From the NCBI RefSeq assembly GCF_031202265.1, contig NZ_CP100604.1, positions 2,028,501-2,092,500 on the forward strand: a DNA stretch of 64,000 nt. The letters run 5' to 3'. Below the pieces are notes generated by a model. The model did no database searches. It had not been told where the DNA came from and was given only the letters and a program-made list of their open reading frames with translations. Positions 24,687 through 34,577 of the stretch are shown piece by piece; within the stretch, counting starts at the first letter, position 1, and every line of letters begins with the position of its first letter. Both the position numbers and the translations under genes were made by a program. Source of the stretch: Bradyrhizobium sp. Ash2021. GTDB lineage: Bacteria; Pseudomonadota; Alphaproteobacteria; Rhizobiales; Xanthobacteraceae.

Positions 24687-26165
24687 TCACGTCTCGCCCA
24701 AAATCATGTCGGCGCAGGCGCCGCCGGATTGCACCACGCCGGTATAGCCGCCGAAACCGGCAAAGGCCGACGCGAGATAAAGTCCTGATACCGCCGTGCG
24801 TGGCGAACGGACCGGGGCGTGCCCGTTCAGGGGCGGCAGCGTCGGCGCAAATCCGTAAACGGCGCCATCGGGCGCGTTGAGATATTGCCGCACCGACAGC
24901 GCGGTATTGAACGACGATGCGACCACGCCCGAGGCGATGCCCGGATAGAATTTGTCGAGATAGCGAAGCATCGCCTGCTGCCACCGCCCGCGCTTCTCGC
25001 GATAGGCATCCAGATCCGAACTGTCCCAGTTCGACAGCCAGTCCGGCCCGAACACCGACAACACATAAGGCGGCGCGGGTACGCCGGAATCGATCGCGGC
25101 GTAATCGACGATCGACATCGGCGGCATTCGCTCAGTGGGCTCGTCCGCCATCAAGGTCGCGCCGCGCCCGTAATCGGCCAGCCGCTGCATGTCGTCCGGC
25201 AGCAATTGCGTGGAATAGGCCGTGACGCCGTATTCGCGCGGCGGCTTCGATAGCCCGAGCGTCAGCGCGAACAGTGAAATCGACGGTGTCAGGCCGGCGT
25301 GGCCTCTGGTCAATTTCGCCGCCGCGTCTTCCGGCATCAGCGGTGCCAGCGCGGCCGGCGCCGCGCCGCCGATGATCCGCGTGCATTCCGCTATTTGCGC
25401 GTCGCTGCCGTCTTTGGCGGTGTGGGTGATGGCGCTGGTCCGGCCCTGCGGGTCGAGCGCGATACGGGAGGCAACGCGGCGCACCATCACCTCGCCGCCG
25501 GCTGTGCGAACGGCGCGGGCCAGCGCGCTCGAGAGCCGCTGCGAGCCGCCCTGCACGAAGCGTCCGCCGCTCAAAAGGTAACTTCCCTGCGCCCTGGCAA
25601 AGAAGCTCCACCACAGCGATCCCGGGTCGTCGTGGAAATAAGAAAGATTGGCCGCCAGCGCGCATTTGACGGCTTCATTGTCGCCGAACAATTGATCGAG
25701 TTTTTGCGACAATGACTGCGGCGCTTCGTCGGATGAGGCTGCGGCCGCCGCGGACGCGATGCTCTCCATTTCGTCGAGCAGTTGCTGGATACCGGCCCGC
25801 GCCGCCGGAAATCGCTTGGTCAGCGCAGTCCGCGCCGCGGCAAAATTGTCCGGCAGCACAAACGGTTTTTCGAGCGGGCCGCCGCGCACTTCGTAGAGCG
25901 CGCCGGCCGGGATCCATTTGACGGCATCGAGCACGCCGGCGCGCGTCAGCACGGCGTGCTTGGGATCTCTGCTATCCTGAGGGTTGCTGGTTTCCTGCAA
26001 CGAACCTTCGATGAAGAGATCGCCGGACTTGTAGCTCGACGCCGCGCCGCCCACCGAGTTGCTGCGCTCGATCACAAGCACTTTGCGTCCGGCGCGTGCG
26101 AGGATCGCCGCCGCCGTCAAGCCGCCAAGGCCGGCGCCGATCACCACTACATCATAACGCGCCAT
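24687..26165 (-). CDS. CrtI-like NAD(P)/FAD-dependent oxidoreductase
   Basis: 492 residues. The N-terminus MARYDVVVIGAGLGGLTAAA is a dinucleotide-binding GxGxxG loop, followed by VLVIERSNSVGGAASS, and the C-terminus has LYLASAFAGFGGYTGVVQSG, the FAD-closing motif seen in phytoene desaturases, carotenoid isomerases and retinol saturases. These enzymes oxidise, isomerise or saturate long polyenes. No carotenoid genes are nearby, so the substrate is open. The start at 26165 puts the glycine loop at the N-terminus; a longer frame upstream has no support. Confidence 0.87.
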   Translation of the reverse strand: MARYDVVVIGAGLGGLTAAAILARAGRKVLVIERSNSVGGAASSYKSGDLFIEGSLQETSNPQDSRDPKHAVLTRAGVLDAVKWIPAGALYEVRGGPLEKPFVLPDNFAAARTALTKRFPAARAGIQQLLDEMESIASAAAAASSDEAPQSLSQKLDQLFGDNEAVKCALAANLSYFHDDPGSLWWSFFARAQGSYLLSGGRFVQGGSQRLSSALARAVRTAGGEVMVRRVASRIALDPQGRTSAITHTAKDGSDAQIAECTRIIGGAAPAALAPLMPEDAAAKLTRGHAGLTPSISLFALTLGLSKPPREYGVTAYSTQLLPDDMQRLADYGRGATLMADEPTERMPPMSIVDYAAIDSGVPAPPYVLSVFGPDWLSNWDSSDLDAYREKRGRWQQAMLRYLDKFYPGIASGVVASSFNTALSVRQYLNAPDGAVYGFAPTLPPLNGHAPVRSPRTAVSGLYLASAFAGFGGYTGVVQSGGACADMILGET

Positions 26166-26261
26166 TCGGCCTGAACCCCTGGAACCCGTGTACGGAGATG
26201 GTTCATTGCCGCAATGGCGCAGCGTGTCAAACGCGCTGACGGCATGGCGCAAGTGCTCTAT

Positions 26262-26315
26262 AGCGTTTCCAGCGAAGTGGATACCGGTTCGCGTGAAGAA
26301 AACGCGTCAAAAATA
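26262..26315. repeat. AGCGTTTTC-type intergenic repeat
   Basis: AGCGTTTCCAGCGAAGTGGA, TACCGGTTCGCGTGAAGAAA, ACGCGTC. Almost identical to 17881-17936. It lies between the oxidoreductase start and the terminator of the neighbouring gene. Confidence 0.9.
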
Positions 26316-26358
26316 AATAGAGCCTCCGTTCCGATCCAAATCGGAACGGAGAAGGCTC
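26316..26358 (-). terminator. Rho-independent terminator (minus strand)
   Basis: CTCCGTTCCGAT (26324-26335), loop CCAA, ATCGGAACGGAG (26340-26351): a perfect 12-base-pair stem, extended by GCC/GGC with a bulge. On the minus strand it is followed by TATTTATTTTT. It ends transcription of the 26389-27588 gene. Confidence 0.9.
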
Positions 26359-26388
26359 GGAAACTGTCCCGGGAGTTATGAAAACGGC

Positions 26389-27588
26389 CTATTTCCAGAC
26401 CGATTTGTCGGCATCCCAGCGCTGGCCTTTGAACTCCTTGGCCAACGCGTCGACCGAGCCGTTGTCGTTCTTGGGCTCGCCGCCTTCCTCGTCGCCGCTG
26501 GACTCTTCGGACAGGTTCAGCCGGGGACCCGCAGCTTCGTCCGATGTCGTGATCACCGGGCTCGAGATCCACAGGATCAGCCGGTCGGATGCGCCCGGTT
26601 TGTCCGGCGACACCAGCGCCGTGATCTCGACGCTCTCGGTGAGGCCCAGCGCGGGATAGACCTGGCTCGGACGCTTGAAGGTCAGTTTCAGTTTTCCGGT
26701 ATTGGCGTTCCACGCCGCGGCGTCCGCTTTCGCCGCAAGCGTCCTGGCCAGCACGCTGGAAACCGCCGACGCGATCTTGTCCTTGTTGATCTTGTCGCCG
26801 TCGCGCCATTCCGCGGCGGCAAAGCGGATGGTGCGATCCATCTCCATGCTGCCGCTGGTCCAGCCGGCCGCAATCACGCCGGGCGCCGACTTCGCCCTGG
26901 CGATCAGGGCGGCGGCGTGATCGGGATCGACGGTGAGGTTGATGGTCTGCTCGCCGGCGCGCATCGCATCGCAGGACACGGTGAGGCTGCCAAGGCCGAC
27001 CTCGACGGCCTCGCCCTTCAGGCTCTTCAGGTAGTCCAGCGCCGCGTCGAGCTTGACCCGCACGCCGACTGATTCCGGCGAGACCTCGGTAAAGTCCTTA
27101 GGAGCCGGCGTGATGCCGTCATCGGTGGTCTGGTTGTCGAGAAACTCCTTCTCGCTGAGATCGGAATTGTCCGAAGACGTCACCTCGGTCACGGTCTGGC
27201 CGACGGTGATCTGGCCGCGGAATTCGAAACTGTCGCCGGTGGGCTTGCGCGTCAGCTTGATGGTGACCGGCAGTTTATCGCTGACGGTTTGCGTGGCGCC
27301 GGTCAGGTTCTGGCCGTTGACGGCGAGGTTGGCGACAAACCGGTCCTTGCGGTCGGAACCTTTCTCGGCGGGGTAGCAGACATCGAGCACGGCCGCGGTG
27401 ACGTTCTTGCCCTGGCGGGTTTCCTTCAGGACCACGTCGGCATTGCCGTCCATCAATCCGTCGATCGAGGTGAAATATCTAACCTCGTTGGCGCCGGGCG
27501 CGGCCTTGGAGGGGAGTTTCATCTGGGCCAAGGCGAAGTCCGGCGAGGCCGTCACCAGACCGAACAGGCAGAGCAGGAGCGCGCGCAT
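26389..27588 (-). CDS. Exported protein of unknown function
   Basis: 399 residues. Signal peptide of about 21 residues (MRALLLCLFGLVTASPDFALA). The mature protein is mostly beta-type, acidic, with repeated Lys/Thr/Val strands; it has one Cys in AAVLDVCYPAEKGSD and another in LTVSCDAMRAGEQ that might pair. The last 50 residues are acidic and disordered (SEESSGDEEGGEPKNDNGS). GAGGA lies 8 bases before ATG 27588. Family not recognised. It is followed by a strong terminator and sits next to groEL, whose own terminator lies between. Confidence 0.75.
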   Translation of the reverse strand: MRALLLCLFGLVTASPDFALAQMKLPSKAAPGANEVRYFTSIDGLMDGNADVVLKETRQGKNVTAAVLDVCYPAEKGSDRKDRFVANLAVNGQNLTGATQTVSDKLPVTIKLTRKPTGDSFEFRGQITVGQTVTEVTSSDNSDLSEKEFLDNQTTDDGITPAPKDFTEVSPESVGVRVKLDAALDYLKSLKGEAVEVGLGSLTVSCDAMRAGEQTINLTVDPDHAAALIARAKSAPGVIAAGWTSGSMEMDRTIRFAAAEWRDGDKINKDKIASAVSSVLARTLAAKADAAAWNANTGKLKLTFKRPSQVYPALGLTESVEITALVSPDKPGASDRLILWISSPVITTSDEAAGPRLNLSEESSGDEEGGEPKNDNGSVDALAKEFKGQRWDADKSVWK

Positions 27589-27649
27589 CTGAAATTCCTC
27601 GAAAGGACAGAATCGGTATGGTCGTAGTTACCAAACCTCGATGTCATTA

Positions 27650-27681
27650 GCCAAAAAGAAGGCCGCCCGGAGGCGGCCTTC
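27650..27681 (-). terminator. Rho-independent terminator of groES-groEL
   Basis: GAAGGCCGCC (27658-27667), loop CGGA, GGCGGCCTTC (27672-27681). On the minus strand the stem is followed by TTTTTGG, 30 bases after the groEL stop. Confidence 0.92.
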
Positions 27682-27710
27682 GATTTCATCAGAGGTAACG
27701 GACGGGGGCT

Positions 27711-29484
<1,774 letters not shown>

Positions 29485-29494
29485 CAGTGTGTTG

Positions 29495-29791
29495 TCAGGC
29501 CAGCACGCCCATGATGTCGGACTCCTTCATGATCAGGAGCTCCTCGCCGTCGAGCTTGACCTCGGTGCCCGACCATTTGCCGAACAGCACGCGGTCGCCG
29601 ACCTTGAGATCGATCGGGATCAGCTTGCCGGCTTCGTCACGGCCGCCCGGGCCGACCGCGGTGACTTCGCCCTGCGAGGGCTTTTCCTTGGCGCTGTCGG
29701 GAATAATGATGCCGCCCTTGGTCTTCTCTTCGGCATCGATACGCTTGACCACGACGCGGTCATGCAGCGGACGGAATGTGGATTTAGCCAT
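29495..29791 (-). CDS. groS: Co-chaperonin GroES
   Basis: 98 residues, [20 protein letters not shown] at the N-terminus; mobile loop [18 protein letters not shown] at about 21-38; C-terminal [15 protein letters not shown]. Seven copies form the GroEL cap. GAGGA lies 8 bases before ATG 29791. First gene of the heat-shock operon. Confidence 0.99.
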   Translation of the reverse strand: MAKSTFRPLHDRVVVKRIDAEEKTKGGIIIPDSAKEKPSQGEVTAVGPGGRDEAGKLIPIDLKVGDRVLFGKWSGTEVKLDGEELLIMKESDIMGVLA

Positions 29792-29888
29792 GACATTTCC
29801 TCTTGGAGGCTTGGTTTCAGGTCTGGTTCATTGAGACTGGCGCGTAATGCCGGCTGGTCGACACCGCGGGGCAGGAGGCCCCACGCCT

Positions 29889-29915
29889 TTAGCAATCATG
29901 GTATTGGAGTGCTAA
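29889..29915 (-). promoter_or_regulatory. CIRCE element (HrcA operator)
   Basis: TTAGCAATC (29889-29897), 9-base spacer, GAGTGCTAA (29907-29915). One base differs from the consensus TTAGCACTC-N9-GAGTGCTAA. It lies just downstream of the -10 box of groES, where bound HrcA blocks transcription until heat shock. Confidence 0.95.
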
Positions 29916-29926
29916 TTGTGGGTCGG

Positions 29927-29955
29927 GGAATATGGCTTGGCGCCGATCCTGTCAA
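29927..29955 (-). promoter_or_regulatory. Sigma-70 type promoter of groES-groEL
   Basis: On the minus strand, TTGACA (29955-29950) and TATTCC (29932-29927) separated by 17 bases. The start of transcription would fall near 29920, at the edge of the CIRCE element. Confidence 0.8.
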
Positions 29956-30112
29956 GCAAGAGGGTTTAAGGCCTTGGTGAGGCCAATATAGGATGCTCAC
30001 TGGGAAACCAAATCGGAGCGGCGACGTATTTTAATGGACGTCATTGCTCCGGCTGACGTTTTGCGCTTGGCTGCATGACGGGTGCGGCCGGGAAATTGCT
30101 CGGGGGAATGCG

Positions 30113-30631
30113 ATGATCGGGTTACGGAATGCGCGCGCGGTTGCCAACCTGGCGGCCGCCTCGGCGCTGTCGATATTCCTGGGGGCGTGCGGCAGCATGA
30201 GCCTGCCGTCGCTATCGTCGAACACCACGGCTGAACCGACGGAACCCGGGGTCGCCCCGGAAATGCCGGCGAGCATCCGGGCCGACGAAATCGTCGGCCG
30301 TTGGGGCCTCGCCTCGTTCCAGAATCCGACGGATCGCGCCCGCACCGAAAAGATGGCGAAGGACCAGTGCAGGCAACCCTACGTGATCGGCGCCGGCCAG
30401 TCCGGCGGCGTGGTCATGCATCTGGCCGACCAGGCGACGCCGCAGGAACTGCGGCTGAAGGGCAGCCCGAGCGGCAAGAATTACATCGGTCCGGCGGGGC
30501 CGACCCCCGGCGAGCAGGACCGCGAGATCGTCTCGTTCGACGGCCGCGTCCTGATCACCCGCTTCATCGACAAGGATGCCGCGACCCGCTACGGCAACAT
30601 GGTCTATGTCCGCTGCGCGCCAAGGGCGTGA
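30113..30631 (+). CDS. Putative lipoprotein of unknown function
   Basis: 172 residues. N-terminal signal with lipobox LGAC (Cys about 26), so the mature protein is anchored by lipid. Conserved-looking core ADEIVGRWGLASFQNPTDRA and PYVIGAGQSGGVVMHLADQ, ending RYGNMVYVRCAP; two cysteines (KDQCRQ and VRCAP) could form a bond. The arrangement is lipocalin-like or AprI/Inh-like in that it starts with a short W-G-L strand, but I do not assign a family. Start 30113 follows CGGGGGAATGCG. Confidence 0.72.
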   Translation: MIGLRNARAVANLAAASALSIFLGACGSMSLPSLSSNTTAEPTEPGVAPEMPASIRADEIVGRWGLASFQNPTDRARTEKMAKDQCRQPYVIGAGQSGGVVMHLADQATPQELRLKGSPSGKNYIGPAGPTPGEQDREIVSFDGRVLITRFIDKDAATRYGNMVYVRCAPRA

Positions 30632-30641
30632 TTCCCGACGT

Positions 30642-30721
30642 GTCATTCCGGGGCGATGCGCAGCATCGAACCCGGAATCTCGAGATTCCGGGTTCGCCTC
30701 TTCGAGGCGCCCCGGAATGAC
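30642..30721. repeat. Palindromic intergenic repeat (GTCATTCCGGGGCG type)
   Basis: GTCATTCCGGGGCG (30642-30655) and CGCCCCGGAATGAC (30708-30721) are perfect 14-base inverted ends. The middle has AACCCGGAATCTCGAGATTCCGGGTT, a second perfect palindrome. Lies 10 bases after the lipoprotein stop. Confidence 0.92.
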
Positions 30722-30741
30722 GGCGTAAACCAAGCGTTCCA

Positions 30742-30769
30742 ATAAAAAAACGCCGGCATCGCGCCGGCG
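30742..30769 (-). terminator. Rho-independent terminator of cheZ
   Basis: CGCCGGC (30751-30757), loop ATCGC, GCCGGCG (30763-30769); on the minus strand the stem is followed by T7 (AAAAAAA at 30744-30750 on the plus strand). Confidence 0.9.
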
Positions 30770-30822
30770 TTTCGTCGTTCGGAGGACGGTGCCGCCGGGA
30801 GTTGCCCCGACGCGTCCAAAAT

Positions 30823-31593
30823 TCAGTCGAACAACGCGTCGATGTCGTCCTGGGAAGCGTGACCGACGTCGCCGTCCAGCTTCGGGCCGTTGAGCAGCTT
30901 GGCGTCGCCTTCGCGGTGATCGACGATCGGCGCCGCGTGGGCCTTGATGGCGTCGACGCCACCCCAGATTTCCATCATCACGGTGATGTGGCTTTCGATG
31001 AACTTCATCGCACCCATCACCTTGCTGATGCGCTGGCCGGTGAGATCCTGGAAGTTGCAGGCCTCGAAGATCGAGATCACGCGTTCCTGGATTTCCTCAC
31101 TGAGCAGCTTCTGCTGGTCCGGCGAGGTGTTCTTGGACAGCGCGGTCGCAGCCTGATCGATCGCCTCGGTGGCTTCGAGAATCTGCTGGGTGGCCTGTTC
31201 GGTGCCGCCGACCACGGCGCCGAGCTCGCCATTGACCTTGGCCATTTCGCCGCCGTCGAAGCTCTTGCCGTGCAGGGTTGCGATTTCGCGCTTGGTGCGG
31301 TTGATGGCGTCGTGGATCAGGTCGAGCTCGACCTTGAGCTTTTCGCACTGCTCGATCTGGGCGCGATAGGTTTCCAGGAGCGTGTGGGCTTCGGCAACCT
31401 CGCGCGCGACCGACGCTTCGGCGGTTTCGGTCACCGCGGCGCGGCCGGTGCCGTTGGCCATCTGGGCGCGGATGGAGCGGAGCTCGGCCATGATCTCGCG
31501 ATGCATCGGGCCGATGTCCTCGCCGTCGGCGGACATTGGGACTTCGCCCATAATGGCTTCTTCAATACGAAAACGCTTGCGACTGACCGACAT
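30823..31593 (-). CDS. cheZ: Protein phosphatase CheZ
   Basis: 256 residues, helical. EACNFQDLTGQRISKVMGAM near 180 is the CheZ core with the catalytic Gln (FQDLTGQR), which removes phosphate from CheY-P and ends the tumbling signal. A flexible linker leads to the C-terminal DDIDALFD, the CheY-docking peptide typical of alphaproteobacterial CheZ. No other chemotaxis gene lies near; cheZ is a single gene with its own terminator. Start ATG 31593 (MSVSRKRFRIEEA). Confidence 0.93.
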   Translation of the reverse strand: MSVSRKRFRIEEAIMGEVPMSADGEDIGPMHREIMAELRSIRAQMANGTGRAAVTETAEASVAREVAEAHTLLETYRAQIEQCEKLKVELDLIHDAINRTKREIATLHGKSFDGGEMAKVNGELGAVVGGTEQATQQILEATEAIDQAATALSKNTSPDQQKLLSEEIQERVISIFEACNFQDLTGQRISKVMGAMKFIESHITVMMEIWGGVDAIKAHAAPIVDHREGDAKLLNGPKLDGDVGHASQDDIDALFD

Positions 31594-31900
31594 GAGTTTT
31601 TTCCCACCCCTTCACTCCCAATGTTTTACGCAGATGCGATTTAACGTGAGGTTCACGCGCGGGAACAGGCCGCCGCGTCTTTGCCCGCCGCTGCACACCA
31701 TCGATTAACCATCCGCGGCCTGCGTTCACTCAAAATAAACGCTACCGGACAAATCCGCGCGCGATTGACGACGTGGTGAATCGAAACGCCGTTTCCGTTT
31801 ACCAAACCGATGCGGTTTTGATTTTAATTGATCGCGTGCAACGGCGGCGTTCAGACGCTCCCAAGAACTGAACAGTGACGAAACAGTACAGAGTACGTCG
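31594..31900. other. Divergent promoter region
   Basis: 307 bases between cheZ (minus) and the L,D-transpeptidase gene (plus). AT-rich around 31725-31830 compared with its surroundings, as expected of promoters. No strong -35/-10 pair or operator stands out and no gene is seen. Confidence 0.45.
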
Positions 31901-32692
31901 ATGAAGAAAATGTCCCTTGCGCTGCTGGCCAGCGCGTCCTTCCTGGTTGCGGGTCCTCATCAAGCACTGGCGATCGATGTCGCGCCGCTTCCCGAACCTG
32001 CAATAGTCTACGCCAATCAGCCCGCGCCGCCGGCGCCGGTGCGGATGGCCTCCGCCGAACGCTCCAACATGGGCGGCGGCTTCATCGAATTCCTGTTCGG
32101 CGACGGACCGGGGCAAGGCAACCTGCAGCAGCCGATGTATCAGCAGCAGCCTGGATACGGCGCGCGGCGTTCGCTGCTGCCGCCGATGGACCCGCAGCAA
32201 TCGATGCCGCAGCAGGAAGAAGCGGCCGATCCCGCGCAGCGTCCGTTCGATCCCAGATATGAAAAGCAGGTGGTCGAGTATCACGGCAAGGAAGGCGCCG
32301 GCACCATCGTCGTCGACACGCCGAACAAGTTCCTGTTCCTGGTGCAGGGCGACGGCAAGGCGTTGCGCTACGGCATCGGCGTCGGCCGGCCCGGCTTCAC
32401 CTGGTCCGGCGTCAAGACGATCTCGGCCAAGAAGGAATGGCCGGCCTGGACGCCGCCGCCGGAAATGCTGGTGCGCCGTCCCGACCTGCCGCGGCACATG
32501 GAAGGCGGTCCGCAAAATCCGCTCGGCGCGCGCGCGATGTATCTGGGATCGTCGCTCTATCGCATCCACGGCTCCAACGAGCCCTGGACGATCGGCACCA
32601 ACGTCTCGTCCGGCTGCATCCGGATGCGCAATGAAGACGTGATGGATCTCTACGGCCGCGTCGGCGTCGGCACCAAAGTCGTCGTCATCTGA
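31901..32692 (+). CDS. L,D-transpeptidase (ErfK/YbiS/YkuD family)
   Basis: 263 residues. Signal peptide of about 24 residues (MKKMSLALLASASFLVAGPH, cleavage after ALA). Pro/Gln-rich linker (60-115), then a YkuD domain: IHGSNEPWTIGTNVSSGCIRM near 225-245, with the catalytic Cys and upstream His. The S-S-G-C form is normal in the E. coli ErfK/YbiS branch. These enzymes link peptidoglycan 3-3 or attach outer-membrane proteins to the wall. It converges on the DUF2076 gene across a bidirectional terminator. Confidence 0.93.
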   Translation: MKKMSLALLASASFLVAGPHQALAIDVAPLPEPAIVYANQPAPPAPVRMASAERSNMGGGFIEFLFGDGPGQGNLQQPMYQQQPGYGARRSLLPPMDPQQSMPQQEEAADPAQRPFDPRYEKQVVEYHGKEGAGTIVVDTPNKFLFLVQGDGKALRYGIGVGRPGFTWSGVKTISAKKEWPAWTPPPEMLVRRPDLPRHMEGGPQNPLGARAMYLGSSLYRIHGSNEPWTIGTNVSSGCIRMRNEDVMDLYGRVGVGTKVVVI

Positions 32693-32710
32693 TTGCGGGG
32701 AACTCAATCA

Positions 32711-32745
32711 AAAACGGCCGCTCGATCGAGCGGCCGTTTTCTTTT
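32711..32745. terminator. Bidirectional Rho-independent terminator
   Basis: AAAACGGCCGCTCGA (32711-32725) and TCGAGCGGCCGTTTT (32726-32740) form a perfect 30-base palindrome, followed by CTTTTT on the plus strand; on the minus strand it ends in T4. It serves both the transpeptidase and the DUF2076 gene. Confidence 0.93.
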
Positions 32746-32761
32746 TGAGGGATGAATCGGC

Positions 32762-33598
32762 TCAGGCGTAGTCAGAACCGCCGTCGTCATCAAACCCGTC
32801 GGAATCGTGATCCATGTCGTTGTCGTTGTCGTCGTCGTTCGACCCCTGGTCGAGCAGGCCGGCGCGCGAACTGGAGCCATCGTCGGCGCGCTGTCCGGAG
32901 GAACCGATGTCGTTGATCCCGGCATCCCGCGCCAGGTCGCTGCCCGATTGATCGCTCCACGGCTTCTGGCTGCCGCCAAGTCCGGTAGAATCGGCGAAGG
33001 CTTGATGGCCGCCGCCGCCCATCATCGAACGGATGCTGCCGAGCAGCAGCGATCCGCCGACCATGCCGGCCGCGGCCGCAGCCGCGGTTCCCAGGAACGA
33101 GCCGCCACCGCCGATCGGAGATTGAGGCGCGCCATAGGACTGACCGCCATAAGGCTGGCCGCCATAGGACTGGGACTGACCATACGGCGGCTGATTATAT
33201 TGTCCGGGCGATTGCGACTGCTGCAACACCTGGCCGCTGTTCCATACCGGGCGGCTGCCCATATCGGGCGCGCGGACGTTGGGCACCGAACCATGCGGCG
33301 GCTGGCCTTGCCCGAAGATTGCGTCGCGCATCGAATCGAGGAAGCCGCCGGATTGACCTTGTCCGGATTGATTCTGTTCAGGCGAAAGCACCGCTTCCAA
33401 TTCCTGGATGTGGGCATTGGCGCGCTTCAGCGCTTCGTCCTGCACCAGCGCCGTCTGCACCAGCGCGTACACGGAGTTGGGCGCCTTGCGCAGCCCCTGC
33501 ATGATCGCGGACATGGCCTCGGGATCGCGCGGGGTGTTCTCCAGTTTGGCGAGCCGGTCGAAAAGATCGTCAATCAGTTGGCGTTCTTGCGGTGTCAT
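32762..33598 (-). CDS. DUF2076 family protein
   Basis: 278 residues. MTPQERQLIDDLFDRLAKLE at the N-terminus is the DUF2076 signature, followed by a coiled-coil segment (ALKRANAHIQELEAVL). The middle is Gly/Gln/Tyr/Pro-rich with repeats such as YGGQPYGGQSYG, then a short hydrophobic Ala/Gly stretch (GTAAAAAAGMVGGSLLLGS) that may enter a membrane, then an acidic Asp/Asn tail (DDDNDNDMDHDSDGFDDD). Seen in many proteobacteria; function unknown, periplasm or inner membrane. Start ATG 33598. Confidence 0.88.
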   Translation of the reverse strand: MTPQERQLIDDLFDRLAKLENTPRDPEAMSAIMQGLRKAPNSVYALVQTALVQDEALKRANAHIQELEAVLSPEQNQSGQGQSGGFLDSMRDAIFGQGQPPHGSVPNVRAPDMGSRPVWNSGQVLQQSQSPGQYNQPPYGQSQSYGGQPYGGQSYGAPQSPIGGGGSFLGTAAAAAAGMVGGSLLLGSIRSMMGGGGHQAFADSTGLGGSQKPWSDQSGSDLARDAGINDIGSSGQRADDGSSSRAGLLDQGSNDDDNDNDMDHDSDGFDDDGGSDYA

Positions 33599-33731
33599 GG
33601 CCTTCTCCCTCGCGTCGAATGGGTGTCGAAGCGCGCTGCAGATGTAGGCGGGCTTTGTGTTCGCAAGTAGTGGGAGGGTGGATTAAATTTCGGTATGCGA
33701 CAAAACGGCCGCCCGGCTTTCCTCACCGATA

Positions 33732-34577
33732 TTAATCCAGTGTAACATTATTCGCGGCCAGTAGCGCCGGGAAATCGGTGCCTGCCAGATACGTGTGTTC
33801 GGCTTCGCGCTGGGTGGTCAGGGCATCGAGGCTGACGAGGGTTTCATCGACGAAGCCGGGATGGCACATCACGAGGCCGCCCTCCGGCAAGCAATCGAGG
33901 AACTGGCGCATCAGCACGCCGAAATCCGGCTGGCCGGTGAAATCGTAGGCACCGGCGAAGGCGGGGTTGAAGGCGATGTTCGCGCGCGAAGCCTTCTTGC
34001 GAAATTGCGCACTCAGGACGTCGAGCACCAGCGCCTTGGGCGCGCCGAGCCGTTGTGCCAGCGGTTGCCGGCGTCCGCCCTGACGAACCCAGGCGCCGGG
34101 CGCGGCTTCCCTGACGGCTTGCAGAAATGCGTCGCGGATCTGCGGAAACAATTGCACATGCTGGTGGCCGTCGACGAAATCCGGGTCGCGGCCGAACAGA
34201 TCCTTGAACGCCGTGAGCTGGACCATCAGCTCGGCATGGATGATCTCGGGATCGAGCCGCCGCAACAGGCCTGCGCGCAACATCTTCGGAAACGGCAGAA
34301 ACATGCCGCCGTCGATCGGCCGGAAGTGCATCGTCAGCGGACGGAACGGGGCTGTCAGGGTCGCGTGCAGCCCGATCGCGCAGCGCGGACGGTCGGCGGC
34401 GACGCGCTGCAGTGCGGCGACCTCGTCACGGCCGATCGCGGCACCGACCACCATCGCCGATGTCGCATTGAGACGGCCGCGCGCGATCAGGTCGCGAATG
34501 CCGCGGTTGACGCCTTCGCTGAGACCGTAATCGTCGGCGCACAGCCAGATCCGGCGCGAAGGCGCGGCGTCGTTCAT
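33732..34577 (-). CDS. ChbG/HpnK family deacetylase
   Basis: 281 residues. IWLCADDYGLSEGVNRGIRD at the start holds the metal-binding Asp pair of the YdjC/ChbG fold; AIGLHATLT gives a His ligand; FVDGHQHVQLFP gives another; VMCHPGFVD closes the site. Family members remove acetyl groups from chito-oligosaccharides (ChbG) or from the N-acetylglucosaminyl intermediate of hopanoid side chains (HpnK). It overlaps the upstream glycosyltransferase by four bases (ATGA), so the pair probably adds and then deacetylates a sugar on a lipid carrier. HpnK is possible but other hopanoid genes are not in the window. Confidence 0.88.
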   Translation of the reverse strand: MNDAAPSRRIWLCADDYGLSEGVNRGIRDLIARGRLNATSAMVVGAAIGRDEVAALQRVAADRPRCAIGLHATLTAPFRPLTMHFRPIDGGMFLPFPKMLRAGLLRRLDPEIIHAELMVQLTAFKDLFGRDPDFVDGHQHVQLFPQIRDAFLQAVREAAPGAWVRQGGRRQPLAQRLGAPKALVLDVLSAQFRKKASRANIAFNPAFAGAYDFTGQPDFGVLMRQFLDCLPEGGLVMCHPGFVDETLVSLDALTTQREAEHTYLAGTDFPALLAANNVTLD